Below are positions 25,851 through 34,034 of a stretch of DNA of 64,000 bases, piece by piece. Under the pieces are notes generated by a model. That model saw only the letters and a list, made by a program, of their open reading frames with translations. It did not search any database and was not told the DNA's origin. Source of the stretch: Chryseobacterium binzhouense. Lineage in GTDB: Bacteria > Bacteroidota > Bacteroidia > Flavobacteriales > Weeksellaceae. Position 1 is the first letter of the stretch; every line of letters begins with the position of its first letter. Location of the stretch: NCBI RefSeq assembly GCF_007474545.1, contig NZ_VKOG01000003.1, forward strand, positions 124,001-188,000, written 5' to 3'. The position numbers were made by a program, and so were the translations under genes.

Positions 25851-27176
25851 ATGAAAAATAAAAATAAGCTTATTGCTTTAGTGGTTCTTTTGGGTCAATA
25901 CTGCCTTTTGAATGCACAAATGTCCGGAACTCCCATATTTCCTTTAAAAGAATTGAGAAATATGTTTGGCGGAACCGCCACGGAACTCGCCTACTCAGCA
26001 GTAAAAACAGCAGACGGAGGACATATAGCAGCAGGAAGCACCACCTCATCGAACGGCGACGTGACAGGTCATCAGGGAAATCAGGATTTTTGGGTGACAA
26101 AATTTGACAAAAAAGGAAATCTGCAATGGCAGAAAACTTTTGGAGGAAGCGGAGACGATCAGGCAAGAAGCATCATTACAACCTCAGACGGAGGATATGC
26201 CATAACCGGGAATACTTCTTCCAATGATGGAAACATTTCTTTAAATCAGGGAGATTATGATTACTGGGTAGTAAAAATTGACGCTTCAGGAAATTTACAA
26301 TGGCAAAAAACATACGGAGGTTCCGGAAATGATATGGCATATTCTATCATTCAGAGTCCAGACGGAACATACGCTGTTACAGGACAATCCAGCTCAAACA
26401 ACGGAAACGTAACAGGAAATCTGGGCGGACATGATTTCTGGATCGTGAAACTCGACAATACCGGAAATATACTTTGGGAAAAATCTGTTGGTACTTCCAG
26501 TACGGAAAGTTCCCTTTCTATCATCAATTCTTCTACTAACGGATTCATTGTTTCCGGCTACACTTATCCACCCAACGGATTCCCAGATTTTTTCATTACA
26601 AAACTCAGCGCTTCGGGAACTGTGGAATGGCAAAGAACTTACGGCGGAAGCAACACTGAAATTTGCACACAAATTATCTCTTCTTCTGATGGAGGTTATG
26701 TAGCAGCAGGATACACTGATTCTAACGATGGCAACATCACCTCCAATCATGGTTCATACGATTTCTGGCTATTAAAAATAGACGAATCCGGCAATATACA
26801 ATGGCAAAAAACATACGGAGGAACGGGAGATGATCGTGCATATTCTGTAATCCAGACATCAGACGGAGGATACGCTATTGGAGGAAGCAGTACATCTAAT
26901 GACGGCGATGTGGTAAGCAACCACAGTCTTATGGATTTCTGGATCGTTAAAGTTAGCAACACCGGTGTTATACAGTGGAATAAAAACATTGGAGGAAACG
27001 GTAATGATCAATGCAATTCAATAATTCAGGAGACAAATAGCGATTACATTGTCACAGGATTTTCAAACTCCGCAACCGGAGAAATTGCAAGACCTGTTCG
27101 GGGAGCAACAGATTTTCTGGTGGTAAGACTTAGTAGTGTAGGAGAATTCAAACCTTATTGGGATGATAGTTTGTAA
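25851..27176 (+). CDS. Secreted protein with seven propeller-like repeats
   Basis: The 441-residue protein has a signal peptide (MKNKNKLIALVVLLGQYCLLNAQ) and then seven repeats of about 50-60 residues. A typical unit reads YGGSGNDMAYSII, then DGGYAVTGQSSSN, then DFWIVKLDNTGNI.W; the blocks recur at about residues 44, 100, 160, 220, 270, 330 and 385. The fourth unit is shorter. Seven units fit a seven-bladed beta-propeller. No sorting domain or catalytic motif is present. I placed the start at the ATG after the stop of the preceding gene; the frame is open 33 bp further upstream but overlaps that gene. Confidence 0.75.
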   Translation: MKNKNKLIALVVLLGQYCLLNAQMSGTPIFPLKELRNMFGGTATELAYSAVKTADGGHIAAGSTTSSNGDVTGHQGNQDFWVTKFDKKGNLQWQKTFGGSGDDQARSIITTSDGGYAITGNTSSNDGNISLNQGDYDYWVVKIDASGNLQWQKTYGGSGNDMAYSIIQSPDGTYAVTGQSSSNNGNVTGNLGGHDFWIVKLDNTGNILWEKSVGTSSTESSLSIINSSTNGFIVSGYTYPPNGFPDFFITKLSASGTVEWQRTYGGSNTEICTQIISSSDGGYVAAGYTDSNDGNITSNHGSYDFWLLKIDESGNIQWQKTYGGTGDDRAYSVIQTSDGGYAIGGSSTSNDGDVVSNHSLMDFWIVKVSNTGVIQWNKNIGGNGNDQCNSIIQETNSDYIVTGFSNSATGEIARPVRGATDFLVVRLSSVGEFKPYWDDSL

Positions 27177-27331
27177 ATAAAAATTCTCGATTATGGGAAA
27201 CCATAATTGTTGTTGGATTTGTTTTTTTATATTTGAAATTATAATTGGGATTGGCGCAGTACGTCAATTCAAAATTTATCTGATATTTACTGAATCATAA
27301 AGAAGAAGAATTAAATAACAAAATAAGAATT

Positions 27332-28309
27332 ATGGCTAAAATTTTAAGTATTTTTAATAATAAAGGAGGAGTTGGAAAAACAACTTATATGTATCATGTT
27401 GCACATTTGTTGGCGAGAAAAAATAAAAAAGTCTTAATGGTAGATTGTGATAGTCAATGTAATTTGACTTCTTACACAATGGAAAATGAAGACATTGAAG
27501 ATGCTTGGAAAGATGGTGGAAATAGCATATTTAAAATCATAGAGCCAGTTTACGAAGGAATTGGGGATTTTAATAGATTAAGTCCATTTACAGTTGAAGA
27601 AAATTTATATTTAGTTCCGGGAGACTTAAATTTATCACTATACGAAGACAGATTGGGAGATACTTGGAATAGTGCAAAAGGGGGAAGCAGACCAGATTTA
27701 CGAATTCAAACTTCAATATTTAGATATATTGATTGGTGCATATCTGAATTAGAAATAGACCTTGTTTTAGTCGATTTGGGACCAAATTTAGGAGCATTAA
27801 ATAGGTCTGTACTAGGAGGAAGTGATTATTTTATCACTCCGATAGCTGCCGATTTATTTTCTTTGAAGGGGACTAATAATTTAGGAAATAAACTTGTAAT
27901 TTGGGCTGAAGAATGGCAACAAATTAGAAATTCAAATCAAGAAAATGGAATTTTAATACCAAACGGTGCACCAGTTTTTTTAGGTTATGTTGTCCAACAG
28001 CATAATGTTAGAAACAATACTGAAGGTATGACAAGAGGATGGCAACTATTTGGAAATAAAATTTCAGCTACTATTCAAAATAACATTATAAACCGTCTTT
28101 TACCAATTAATCAAGTTCAAGTAAGAGATGATTACAGATTAGGACAAATTCCTAATTTACATAGTTTAATTCCTTACTCATTAAATTCAAAAAAACCTGT
28201 TTTTGATTGCACACAAAGAGACGGGCTCAATGGAGCTCATATTACGACAGCCAAAGAAAGTGTTAACCATTTTACTGACATAGTTGAAACAATTTATAAT
28301 GTAATATAA
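27332..28309 (+). CDS. Orphan ParA-like ATPase
   Basis: The 325-residue protein is a deviant-Walker ATPase of the ParA/Soj family: KGGVGKTT at residues 11-18 with signature lysine K11, then VLMVDCDSQCNLT for the Walker A' strand, and DLVLVDLGPN near 150. It is somewhat larger than a minimal ParA, with an insertion near 45-100 and a long C-terminal part. No ParB gene or parS-like array is nearby, so it is not an evident partition system. Orphan ParA proteins also occur in mobile and defence regions. An HNH nuclease gene follows 153 bp downstream on the same strand. Confidence 0.85.
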   Translation: MAKILSIFNNKGGVGKTTYMYHVAHLLARKNKKVLMVDCDSQCNLTSYTMENEDIEDAWKDGGNSIFKIIEPVYEGIGDFNRLSPFTVEENLYLVPGDLNLSLYEDRLGDTWNSAKGGSRPDLRIQTSIFRYIDWCISELEIDLVLVDLGPNLGALNRSVLGGSDYFITPIAADLFSLKGTNNLGNKLVIWAEEWQQIRNSNQENGILIPNGAPVFLGYVVQQHNVRNNTEGMTRGWQLFGNKISATIQNNIINRLLPINQVQVRDDYRLGQIPNLHSLIPYSLNSKKPVFDCTQRDGLNGAHITTAKESVNHFTDIVETIYNVI

Positions 28310-28462
28310 AAAAACAGCAGTTTGGCTAAATAAAGAATTTATCGCTAAAATTAAGTTAAGTTTTTCAACTGAACTTTAGTAATAATATAGGCTTTTGTGC
28401 TTTGATTTCCCGCCCGAACGAAAAGCCAAAAAAAGTTATTTCCAACATTTCAAAAAAACTCA

Positions 28463-29149
28463 ATGAATCAAAAGGAATACTACGAAATTGGTAAAAAAAA
28501 GAACTTACCATTAAGGTGCCCAATTTTAAATTATTGTTGCAGAAGAGCGTTAACAATATACTTTAACTCGGATTATGCTAAATATAATTATGAGCTAACG
28601 GTTCAAGAAGCTCTATTAAAAGACGGAACTCTACCTAAAGATTTTGAGTCTAAAAAAATTGACATTCAAGGAGAGCCACCGACTTGGGTAAAAGGAGACT
28701 TAAATTATCACTTTGATGGTATGTGTCCAGAGGTAAATCTTTTTGATCCTATGAATTCTTTATTTCAAGGAGAAGCTTGTATATCTGCTGAATATGACAA
28801 ATATTATCCAGAACCTAAACATAGGATTTTAAAAACAAAACATTATTCCGAATGTTCCGAATTTAATTTTCATAAATTTGAAAAAGGGAAAAAAGATTCT
28901 GTTTCTAAGCCCCGAAAAACTATTTCTACTAAAATTCGATCAATATTACAAAAGGAAATAAAATCAGTTTGTCCTATTTGTTCAAATGAAGACGTTGAAC
29001 ATTTTCACGTCCATCATATAGATGAAAATCCAATAAACAATGAACTCGAAAATTTATTACTGCTATGTCCTACTTGTCATTCTAAAATTACGAAGGGAGA
29101 TATTAAATTTGACGAGGTAATCATCATAAAAAGAAGTTTAAAAAAATAA
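28463..29149 (+). CDS. HNH endonuclease with cysteine-rich N-terminal region
   Basis: The 228-residue protein ends in an HNH nuclease domain (about 165-212): C170/C173, then HVHHIDENP with H184/H185, N193, and C202/C205/H206 in LLLCPTCHSK. The two CxxC pairs suit a structural zinc and the His pair suits metal-dependent DNA cleavage. The N-terminal 145 residues are not a family I can name. They hold cysteines C19, C25, C26, C88, C106 and C131 (RCPILNYCCRR, MCPEVNLFDP, GEACIS, YSECSEF), which could bind zinc or an iron-sulfur cluster. The gene stands between the ParA-like ATPase and a small membrane protein. Confidence 0.82.
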   Translation: MNQKEYYEIGKKKNLPLRCPILNYCCRRALTIYFNSDYAKYNYELTVQEALLKDGTLPKDFESKKIDIQGEPPTWVKGDLNYHFDGMCPEVNLFDPMNSLFQGEACISAEYDKYYPEPKHRILKTKHYSECSEFNFHKFEKGKKDSVSKPRKTISTKIRSILQKEIKSVCPICSNEDVEHFHVHHIDENPINNELENLLLLCPTCHSKITKGDIKFDEVIIIKRSLKK

Positions 29150-29275
29150 AGCTATAAAATACAAGTACTTTGGAAAATAGCTATTAAGTCCAAAATTCAG
29201 TAATTTTATCGTTGCATAAGTAATATAATTATGTGAAATTAAAAGTTATTGATTTCTTTTATTCCATATTGCCAA

Positions 29276-29797
29276 ATGTCAAATAAAAACACTAAAAATA
29301 AATTCACTATTGTATTTTTCATTATAGGCTTTATTTTGACAAATAGTTTTATGGTTTCTATGAATGATGCGACAGTAAACTATGATAATGTTGAAATTTA
29401 TAAATTAAAAAAAGAATTCATATCTCATAAAGTAAATACAAAAACGAATCTAAAATATAAGATCATACACGGAAGCACTTCAAGCAAGGATATCAATCAA
29501 GATTTTGAACAAAAATTACTAAAATTCGGATATAAGAAAAATATTTATTATCCTGAAAAACTGAACGAAATTAATCGAACTCTAAACTCTTTTGAAAATG
29601 GAGCTGCTCAGTTTAATACTTCTTGTCTGCCAACTTACAGAGATATAATCATTTATAAAAAAAATAATGAAATAACTAAGATCTTAAAAATATGTACTTC
29701 CTGCTTTAAAAACGAAGTTATTACTAAAAATGAAAAAACAGAATTATTACTTTTTATAGCTGATTACGAACTTTTAGAAAAGATGTTTGAAAAGTAA
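29276..29797 (+). CDS. Membrane-anchored protein of unknown function
   Basis: About 173 residues: a Lys/Asn-rich start, one hydrophobic segment (KFTIVFFIIGFILTNSFMV, about residues 10-28) and a charged extracytoplasmic or periplasmic domain rich in Lys, Asn and Ile. Two CxxC-like or single cysteines (TSCLPTY, KICTSCFKN) occur in the second half. I do not recognise it. I used the ATG at 29276; the frame is also open to a TTG at 29249. Composition is more AT-rich than the housekeeping genes, like its two upstream neighbours. Confidence 0.5.
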   Translation: MSNKNTKNKFTIVFFIIGFILTNSFMVSMNDATVNYDNVEIYKLKKEFISHKVNTKTNLKYKIIHGSTSSKDINQDFEQKLLKFGYKKNIYYPEKLNEINRTLNSFENGAAQFNTSCLPTYRDIIIYKKNNEITKILKICTSCFKNEVITKNEKTELLLFIADYELLEKMFEK

Positions 29798-29900
29798 AAT
29801 TGCAAATTATATAGATTTAGAAGATGGAAGTAATCAATTCCTGAGATGATAAAATAACATATCCAATTTTACAAATCATTCTACCTTAAATTTAAAACAT

Positions 29901-29908
29901 TATTTTTG
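29901..29908 (+). promoter_or_regulatory. Candidate -7 element of the HAD gene
   Basis: TATTTTTG fits TAnnTTTG, 16 bp before the ATG. Confidence 0.5.
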
Positions 29909-29924
29909 CACAAATTAAAATTGT

Positions 29925-30584
29925 ATGTCATTAAAAGCTGTGCTGTTCGATATGGATGGCGTTATTGTAGATACAGAACCACTGCACAGAAAAGCGTATT
30001 TCAAAACATTCGATCAACTGGAAGTCAGTGTTTCTGAAAAATTGTATACCTCTTTCACAGGAGCTTCTACCAAGAGAGTTTGCGAAACTTTAATCGGTGA
30101 ATTTAATCTTTCTCATTCGCATGAAGATATTGCGGCAATGAAGAGAAGTCATTTTAAAGATTATTTTTACAATGATGAAGAATTTGATCTGATTCCCGGT
30201 GTAAGAAAACTAATCGAACATTATCATGAAAACGGAATCACATTAATTTTGGCTTCTTCCGCAACGATGACGACCATCAACATGGTTTTTGAAAAATTTG
30301 GTCTGGAAAAATATTTCAGCGGAAAAATAAGCGGTGCAGATTTACAGGAATCTAAACCTCATCCCGAAATTTTTATGAAAGCTGCTGAAATGGCAAATCA
30401 ACCAATAGAAAACTGTATGGTGATAGAAGACTCTACGAACGGAATTTTGGCAGCAAAACGAGCAGAGATTTTTTGTGCCGCTTATAAGAGTCTGCATTCT
30501 GCGAATCAAACCTATGATTTGGCAGATGTTGTGGTATCTGATTATGATGAACTTGTTCTGGATAAAATATCAGCTTATTTTTAG
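29925..30584 (+). CDS. HAD-family phosphatase, beta-phosphoglucomutase-like
   Basis: The 219-residue protein has the motifs of HAD subfamily IA. Motif I is LFDMDGVIVDTEPLH, with the nucleophile and acid aspartates near residues 9 and 11. Motif II is LILASSATM near 105, the conserved lysine is in ESKPHPEIF near 145, and motif III is MVIEDSTNGILAAKRA near 165. A helical cap follows motif I. Relatives act on sugar phosphates, phosphoglycolate or are phosphoglucomutases; the substrate cannot be read here. It returns to ordinary chromosomal composition after the ParA-HNH group. Confidence 0.88.
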   Translation: MSLKAVLFDMDGVIVDTEPLHRKAYFKTFDQLEVSVSEKLYTSFTGASTKRVCETLIGEFNLSHSHEDIAAMKRSHFKDYFYNDEEFDLIPGVRKLIEHYHENGITLILASSATMTTINMVFEKFGLEKYFSGKISGADLQESKPHPEIFMKAAEMANQPIENCMVIEDSTNGILAAKRAEIFCAAYKSLHSANQTYDLADVVVSDYDELVLDKISAYF

Positions 30585-30632
30585 ATGATTATTTGTTTAC
30601 TTTTAGCCTTATCTGCGTTAAAATTAATAATT

Positions 30633-30895
30633 TAACGTGAACTCGGGATAAGCGGTATTTTAATTGACTGATTTTCACAATAAAATTATTTTATCGCAAG
30701 GAAAAACAAAGAAATATTACTTTTTTGAAATGCTTTCAAGCTAAACAATGCCACTTCGTTTATTAAAGTAATACAAGAATTTTGTATTACTTCGATAAGT
30801 TATACGCCTTTGTATATCTTAAATCTTTAAAATCATGTGATTAATACTTTTGTTTAGCTTTACGTTTTATATAATGTTATCCCGAACTCAGGTTA
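30633..30895. mobile_element. Non-coding element with nested inverted repeats (MITE-like candidate)
   Basis: The ends TAACGTGAACTCGGGATAA (30633-30651) and TTATCCCGAACTCAGGTTA (30877-30895) are inverted at 16 of 19 positions. Inside are a second perfect 11-bp inverted pair (AAGCTAAACAA, 30738-30748, with 30850-30860) and a perfect 11-bp hairpin (30766-30776 with 30782-30792, 5-nt loop). No reading frame of note lies between the ends. A third end-like copy occurs alone at 49348-49365. I saw no clear target duplication, so transposition is inferred and a structured RNA is an alternative. Confidence 0.5.
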
Positions 30896-30917
30896 ATTTA
30901 GAAAAGGAGGAAAAATA

Positions 30918-30944
30918 AAACCGATTCTCATACAGAACCGGTTT
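30918..30944 (-). terminator. Terminator of the phosphoesterase gene
   Basis: The arms AAACCGATTCT and AGAACCGGTTT (one mismatch) are followed on the minus strand by TATTTTT. It is 28 bp past the stop codon. Confidence 0.7.
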
Positions 30945-30972
30945 CGTTGAAAGTATAGTAAAAAATTGAAAT

Positions 30973-32556
30973 TTAAGGGATAAGGACTGCGTTTTGTACT
31001 TCAAAATCTGCTGATGCAGAAGATTCGTTTCCGTACATGTCGACTGCTTTTACTTCCACTTTGTGTTTACCCAAAGAAAGCTTTTTCGGAAAATCTGCCA
31101 TCCAGATATGTTTTGAAGCTTCAGGATTGGAAGGTCTTCGTCCTGTAAGGATAGCAGGAGCGGTGTCCCATTTGAAAACAGATAATGCAAAGTTGGGATC
31201 AATGGTTTCATTATAATCCATTTCTTCCCATTTCCCACCGTCAATCCTGTATTCTACCTTGTCTTTTTTGCTTCCCATGAAGAAATTAGCCAGAATTTTT
31301 GCAGTAGTTTTAGACGGATGAGGAATCACTTTCGGAACGTAGAGCTGAATCTGATAATCTTCCGGTTTTCCTGCTGTTTTGTATTTTACTTTATACTGAT
31401 TATCGCTGAAACTGATAAAAGAATACCCTTTTGCCGTACCATCTCTCATGGTAGAAGTCGGTAAACCGTCTTCATCGGCAGTTCCCGAATACCAGTCACC
31501 ACAGGTAGTTCCTACATTGTATTCATGCAAATCTTTAGAGCCTTTCCAGCCGGCTTGTTTACCATAAAAAATCTGCTGCTGAATGTGGGTATGAGCCGAT
31601 AAAATCAATGCATTCTGAAACGGAGCCAGATAATCAAACAATTTCTGACGGTCAGAATTTCTGAAATTATCTTCACTTTTATGCTCCAAAGGAATGTGAA
31701 GCGAAACCACGATCAATTTATTCTTATCAACCAGCTTCAGATCGTTTTCAATAAATTTCAGCTGATCTTCACGAAAGCCGCCCCAATATCCTTTTCCGTC
31801 TCTCGGATCCGGATAAAGAATATCATCCAAGATAATAAAATGAACATTTCCGTAATTAAAAGAATAATTGGCAGGACCAAAATTGGCTTCAAAAGTTTCG
31901 TCTGAGAACTGATCTTCTTTCGCATCATAGTTCATGTCATGATTTCCCATTACATTATACCAAGGCATACCAATTTCGCGCATCACTTCTGCATACGGTT
32001 TTTGCAGGCTAAGATCATCACCCACCAAATCTCCCAAACTGATTCCCAGAACAGCATTTTTTTTGGTGTTTTTTACTTCATTTACGATAGATCTTTTAAA
32101 GTAATCAAGCTGTTTTTCTGTATACGGCTGCGGATCTCCGAATACCAGAATGTCAAAATTCTTATTTTCGTTCTGCTTGTACAAAGCAAAATTGAGTTCT
32201 TTCGGCAGCGTTCCGGTTGGAGCTGTTCCTTTATATTTAAAATCAGCAGGCGAACCTTTTGGTTTATACTGATAATAATATTGCGGAAGATTGTTTTGGT
32301 TTACCGGTGTCATAAATCCGGAAGGCTTAATCACAAAAATGGTCTGATTTTCCTGAATTGGCAAGCTGTATTGACCATTCTTATCGGTCAGAACAACCTG
32401 AACTCCATTAGAAACGGCAACACCTTCAATTCCTTTTTCGCGGTTTTCCTTCTTCTGATTTTTATTTGAATCTTCAAACACATATCCTGATACAGAAGTC
32501 TGTGAAAACGCCATTGCTGCAATGAACATGGATGGCATTAATAATTTTATCTTCAT
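30973..32556 (-). CDS. Exported calcineurin-like phosphoesterase, multidomain
   Basis: The 527-residue protein has a signal peptide (about 1-19) and three parts. An N-terminal Ig-like or SdrD-type domain (about 20-125) contains GYVFEDSNKNQKKE and DKNGQYSLP. The metallophosphoesterase domain (about 133-400) has D141 and Q143 in FGDPQP (the family often has DxH), D176 in SLGDLVGD, N205/H206 in MGNHD, SLHIPLE, and the final SAHTHIQ. A C-terminal Ig-like domain follows (about 420-525). It probably hydrolyses a phosphomono- or diester in the periplasm or on the surface. It is the last gene after SusC and SusD, 24 bp from SusD. Confidence 0.87.
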   Translation of the reverse strand: MKIKLLMPSMFIAAMAFSQTSVSGYVFEDSNKNQKKENREKGIEGVAVSNGVQVVLTDKNGQYSLPIQENQTIFVIKPSGFMTPVNQNNLPQYYYQYKPKGSPADFKYKGTAPTGTLPKELNFALYKQNENKNFDILVFGDPQPYTEKQLDYFKRSIVNEVKNTKKNAVLGISLGDLVGDDLSLQKPYAEVMREIGMPWYNVMGNHDMNYDAKEDQFSDETFEANFGPANYSFNYGNVHFIILDDILYPDPRDGKGYWGGFREDQLKFIENDLKLVDKNKLIVVSLHIPLEHKSEDNFRNSDRQKLFDYLAPFQNALILSAHTHIQQQIFYGKQAGWKGSKDLHEYNVGTTCGDWYSGTADEDGLPTSTMRDGTAKGYSFISFSDNQYKVKYKTAGKPEDYQIQLYVPKVIPHPSKTTAKILANFFMGSKKDKVEYRIDGGKWEEMDYNETIDPNFALSVFKWDTAPAILTGRRPSNPEASKHIWMADFPKKLSLGKHKVEVKAVDMYGNESSASADFEVQNAVLIP

Positions 32557-32580
32557 TTTAGATTTAATTGATTATTGGAA

Positions 32581-34029
32581 TTATTGATTCCACCACATTT
32601 TAGTGTTGATGTTGTCTCCGCCCATATTTTGGGATGCGATAACGTAATTATCGTAATTCTGAACTTTCGTTACCGTAGGATACATCATTCTCTGCGGCAT
32701 TTTCCCATTATTCAAAAGTCCGCCATTGTTTGGCAAAACAGGGAAACCCGTTCTTCGTTGTTCGTACCATTGCTGATGATCTACAAAAAATAATCCCACA
32801 TATTTCTGAAGCATTATTCTTTCTAAAGTTCCGTTGTACGCCACTTTCGGATTCGCAAAATAATTAGCAGGCATTGTAGTTCCCCATTGTTCCAGCGTCG
32901 CTTTTACACCGTTTTCATAGAAAGTCTGTGCATTTCCGGGAATAATACCTTTAAAAGCTAATTCTGATAAAATAAACTGAAGCTCAGCATACGGCATGAT
33001 CAGAATTTTCAGTGGAGCTTTCGCCAGATTCTGATTAAGGTTTGAAGGCTGATAATTAAAAGTCGTTCCCAAAGCATAACCTGAAGGAGCACCTTTATAT
33101 CCCATATTTGTATTTCCCTGAATTGTTTTTGCCTGAGTGAAAAACATACTCAATCTGGGATCGTTGTTATCTACCAAAGTCTGGGTAAAAAATCCTCCCG
33201 AAGCCCTGTATGCCGTAAAATCCTGCGGTCTTGCGATGGGCGGAAGCAGAGGCGCAACTCCTGAAATATCCAGAACTGCTCCATCAGCATTATTCTGAAA
33301 TATTGGATAATTTACAGGATCATTAACTATTTCAGCTATTCTCTGATGAACATTCAATTCCCCGTTTCGGTTTAAAATCCTTGTTAAAAGTCTTAATGAA
33401 AGTGAATTGCAGAATTTTTTCCATTTTACGATTCCTGCCGTATTTGAATGCGCCTGGAAAAACAAATCGCCTTCCGATAATGTTTTTGTCGTATCAAAAA
33501 GTGCATTGGCTTCCTTCAGATCATTCAGCAAAAACAAGTAAATATCTTTCTGCCTGTCATATTTCGGACGCATGATATTTTCTTCCAGCTTTAATGCTTC
33601 CGTCATGGGAACATCACCAAACGCATCGGTAAGATTAGCCATAATCCATGCATTCAGAACTTTAGAAATAGCAAGATAATTCTTATTGTCTTCCTTTTTA
33701 GCGGCTTCATTCAATTCTTTGACTTGTTTGAGCCATTTGTAACTTGTATTCCAGAATCCGTTTCCGGTGCTTTCGGTAAGATAATACCTGCTGATTGTGT
33801 TTCCTTCGTTAGGAAAATCTAAAGCAACCTGCATGATATCAAATGTAAAATCATCAGCACGGTTGTATCCGTAAGAACCCATTTCATACTGAATAGGAAT
33901 CAGAAAACTTCCTACCGATGGACTTTTTATACGGCTTGTATCGGTATTGATTTCCTCAAAGCTTCTCTCACATGAGTTTAAACTCAAAACAGATAATGCG
34001 ATTGCGGTAGATAAAAATATTTTTTTCAT
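32581..34029 (-). CDS. SusD/RagB-family outer membrane lipoprotein
   Basis: The 482-residue lipoprotein has a signal peptide ending in the lipobox LNSC, so C20 would be acylated. It then shows the SusD-like start SFEEINTDTSRIKSPSVGSFL of the SusD-like_2 subgroup. Helical TPR-type stretches (KYDRQKDIYLFLLNDLKEANALF) and the C-terminal FFVDHQQWYEQRRTGFP are typical. SusD proteins sit as a lid on the partner TonB-dependent channel and capture ligand. It follows the SusC gene by 5 bp and precedes a phosphoesterase, so its ligand is more likely a phosphorylated compound than starch; that is inference from context. Confidence 0.92.
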   Translation of the reverse strand: MKKIFLSTAIALSVLSLNSCERSFEEINTDTSRIKSPSVGSFLIPIQYEMGSYGYNRADDFTFDIMQVALDFPNEGNTISRYYLTESTGNGFWNTSYKWLKQVKELNEAAKKEDNKNYLAISKVLNAWIMANLTDAFGDVPMTEALKLEENIMRPKYDRQKDIYLFLLNDLKEANALFDTTKTLSEGDLFFQAHSNTAGIVKWKKFCNSLSLRLLTRILNRNGELNVHQRIAEIVNDPVNYPIFQNNADGAVLDISGVAPLLPPIARPQDFTAYRASGGFFTQTLVDNNDPRLSMFFTQAKTIQGNTNMGYKGAPSGYALGTTFNYQPSNLNQNLAKAPLKILIMPYAELQFILSELAFKGIIPGNAQTFYENGVKATLEQWGTTMPANYFANPKVAYNGTLERIMLQKYVGLFFVDHQQWYEQRRTGFPVLPNNGGLLNNGKMPQRMMYPTVTKVQNYDNYVIASQNMGGDNINTKMWWNQ

Positions 34030-34034
34030 AATAC

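Noticed and set aside
26100-27050. Recurrent DNA words resembling a tandem repeat array
   Set aside because: They encode the propeller-like protein repeats and have diverged at the DNA level.
27332-28309. Plasmid or chromosome partition system
   Set aside because: No ParB, no parS-like repeats and no replication gene are nearby; only the ATPase family is supported.
31939-32469. 176-codon plus-strand frame over the phosphoesterase gene
   Set aside because: Antisense to a protein with clear motifs; the product is Phe/Ile-rich with no signal or domain.
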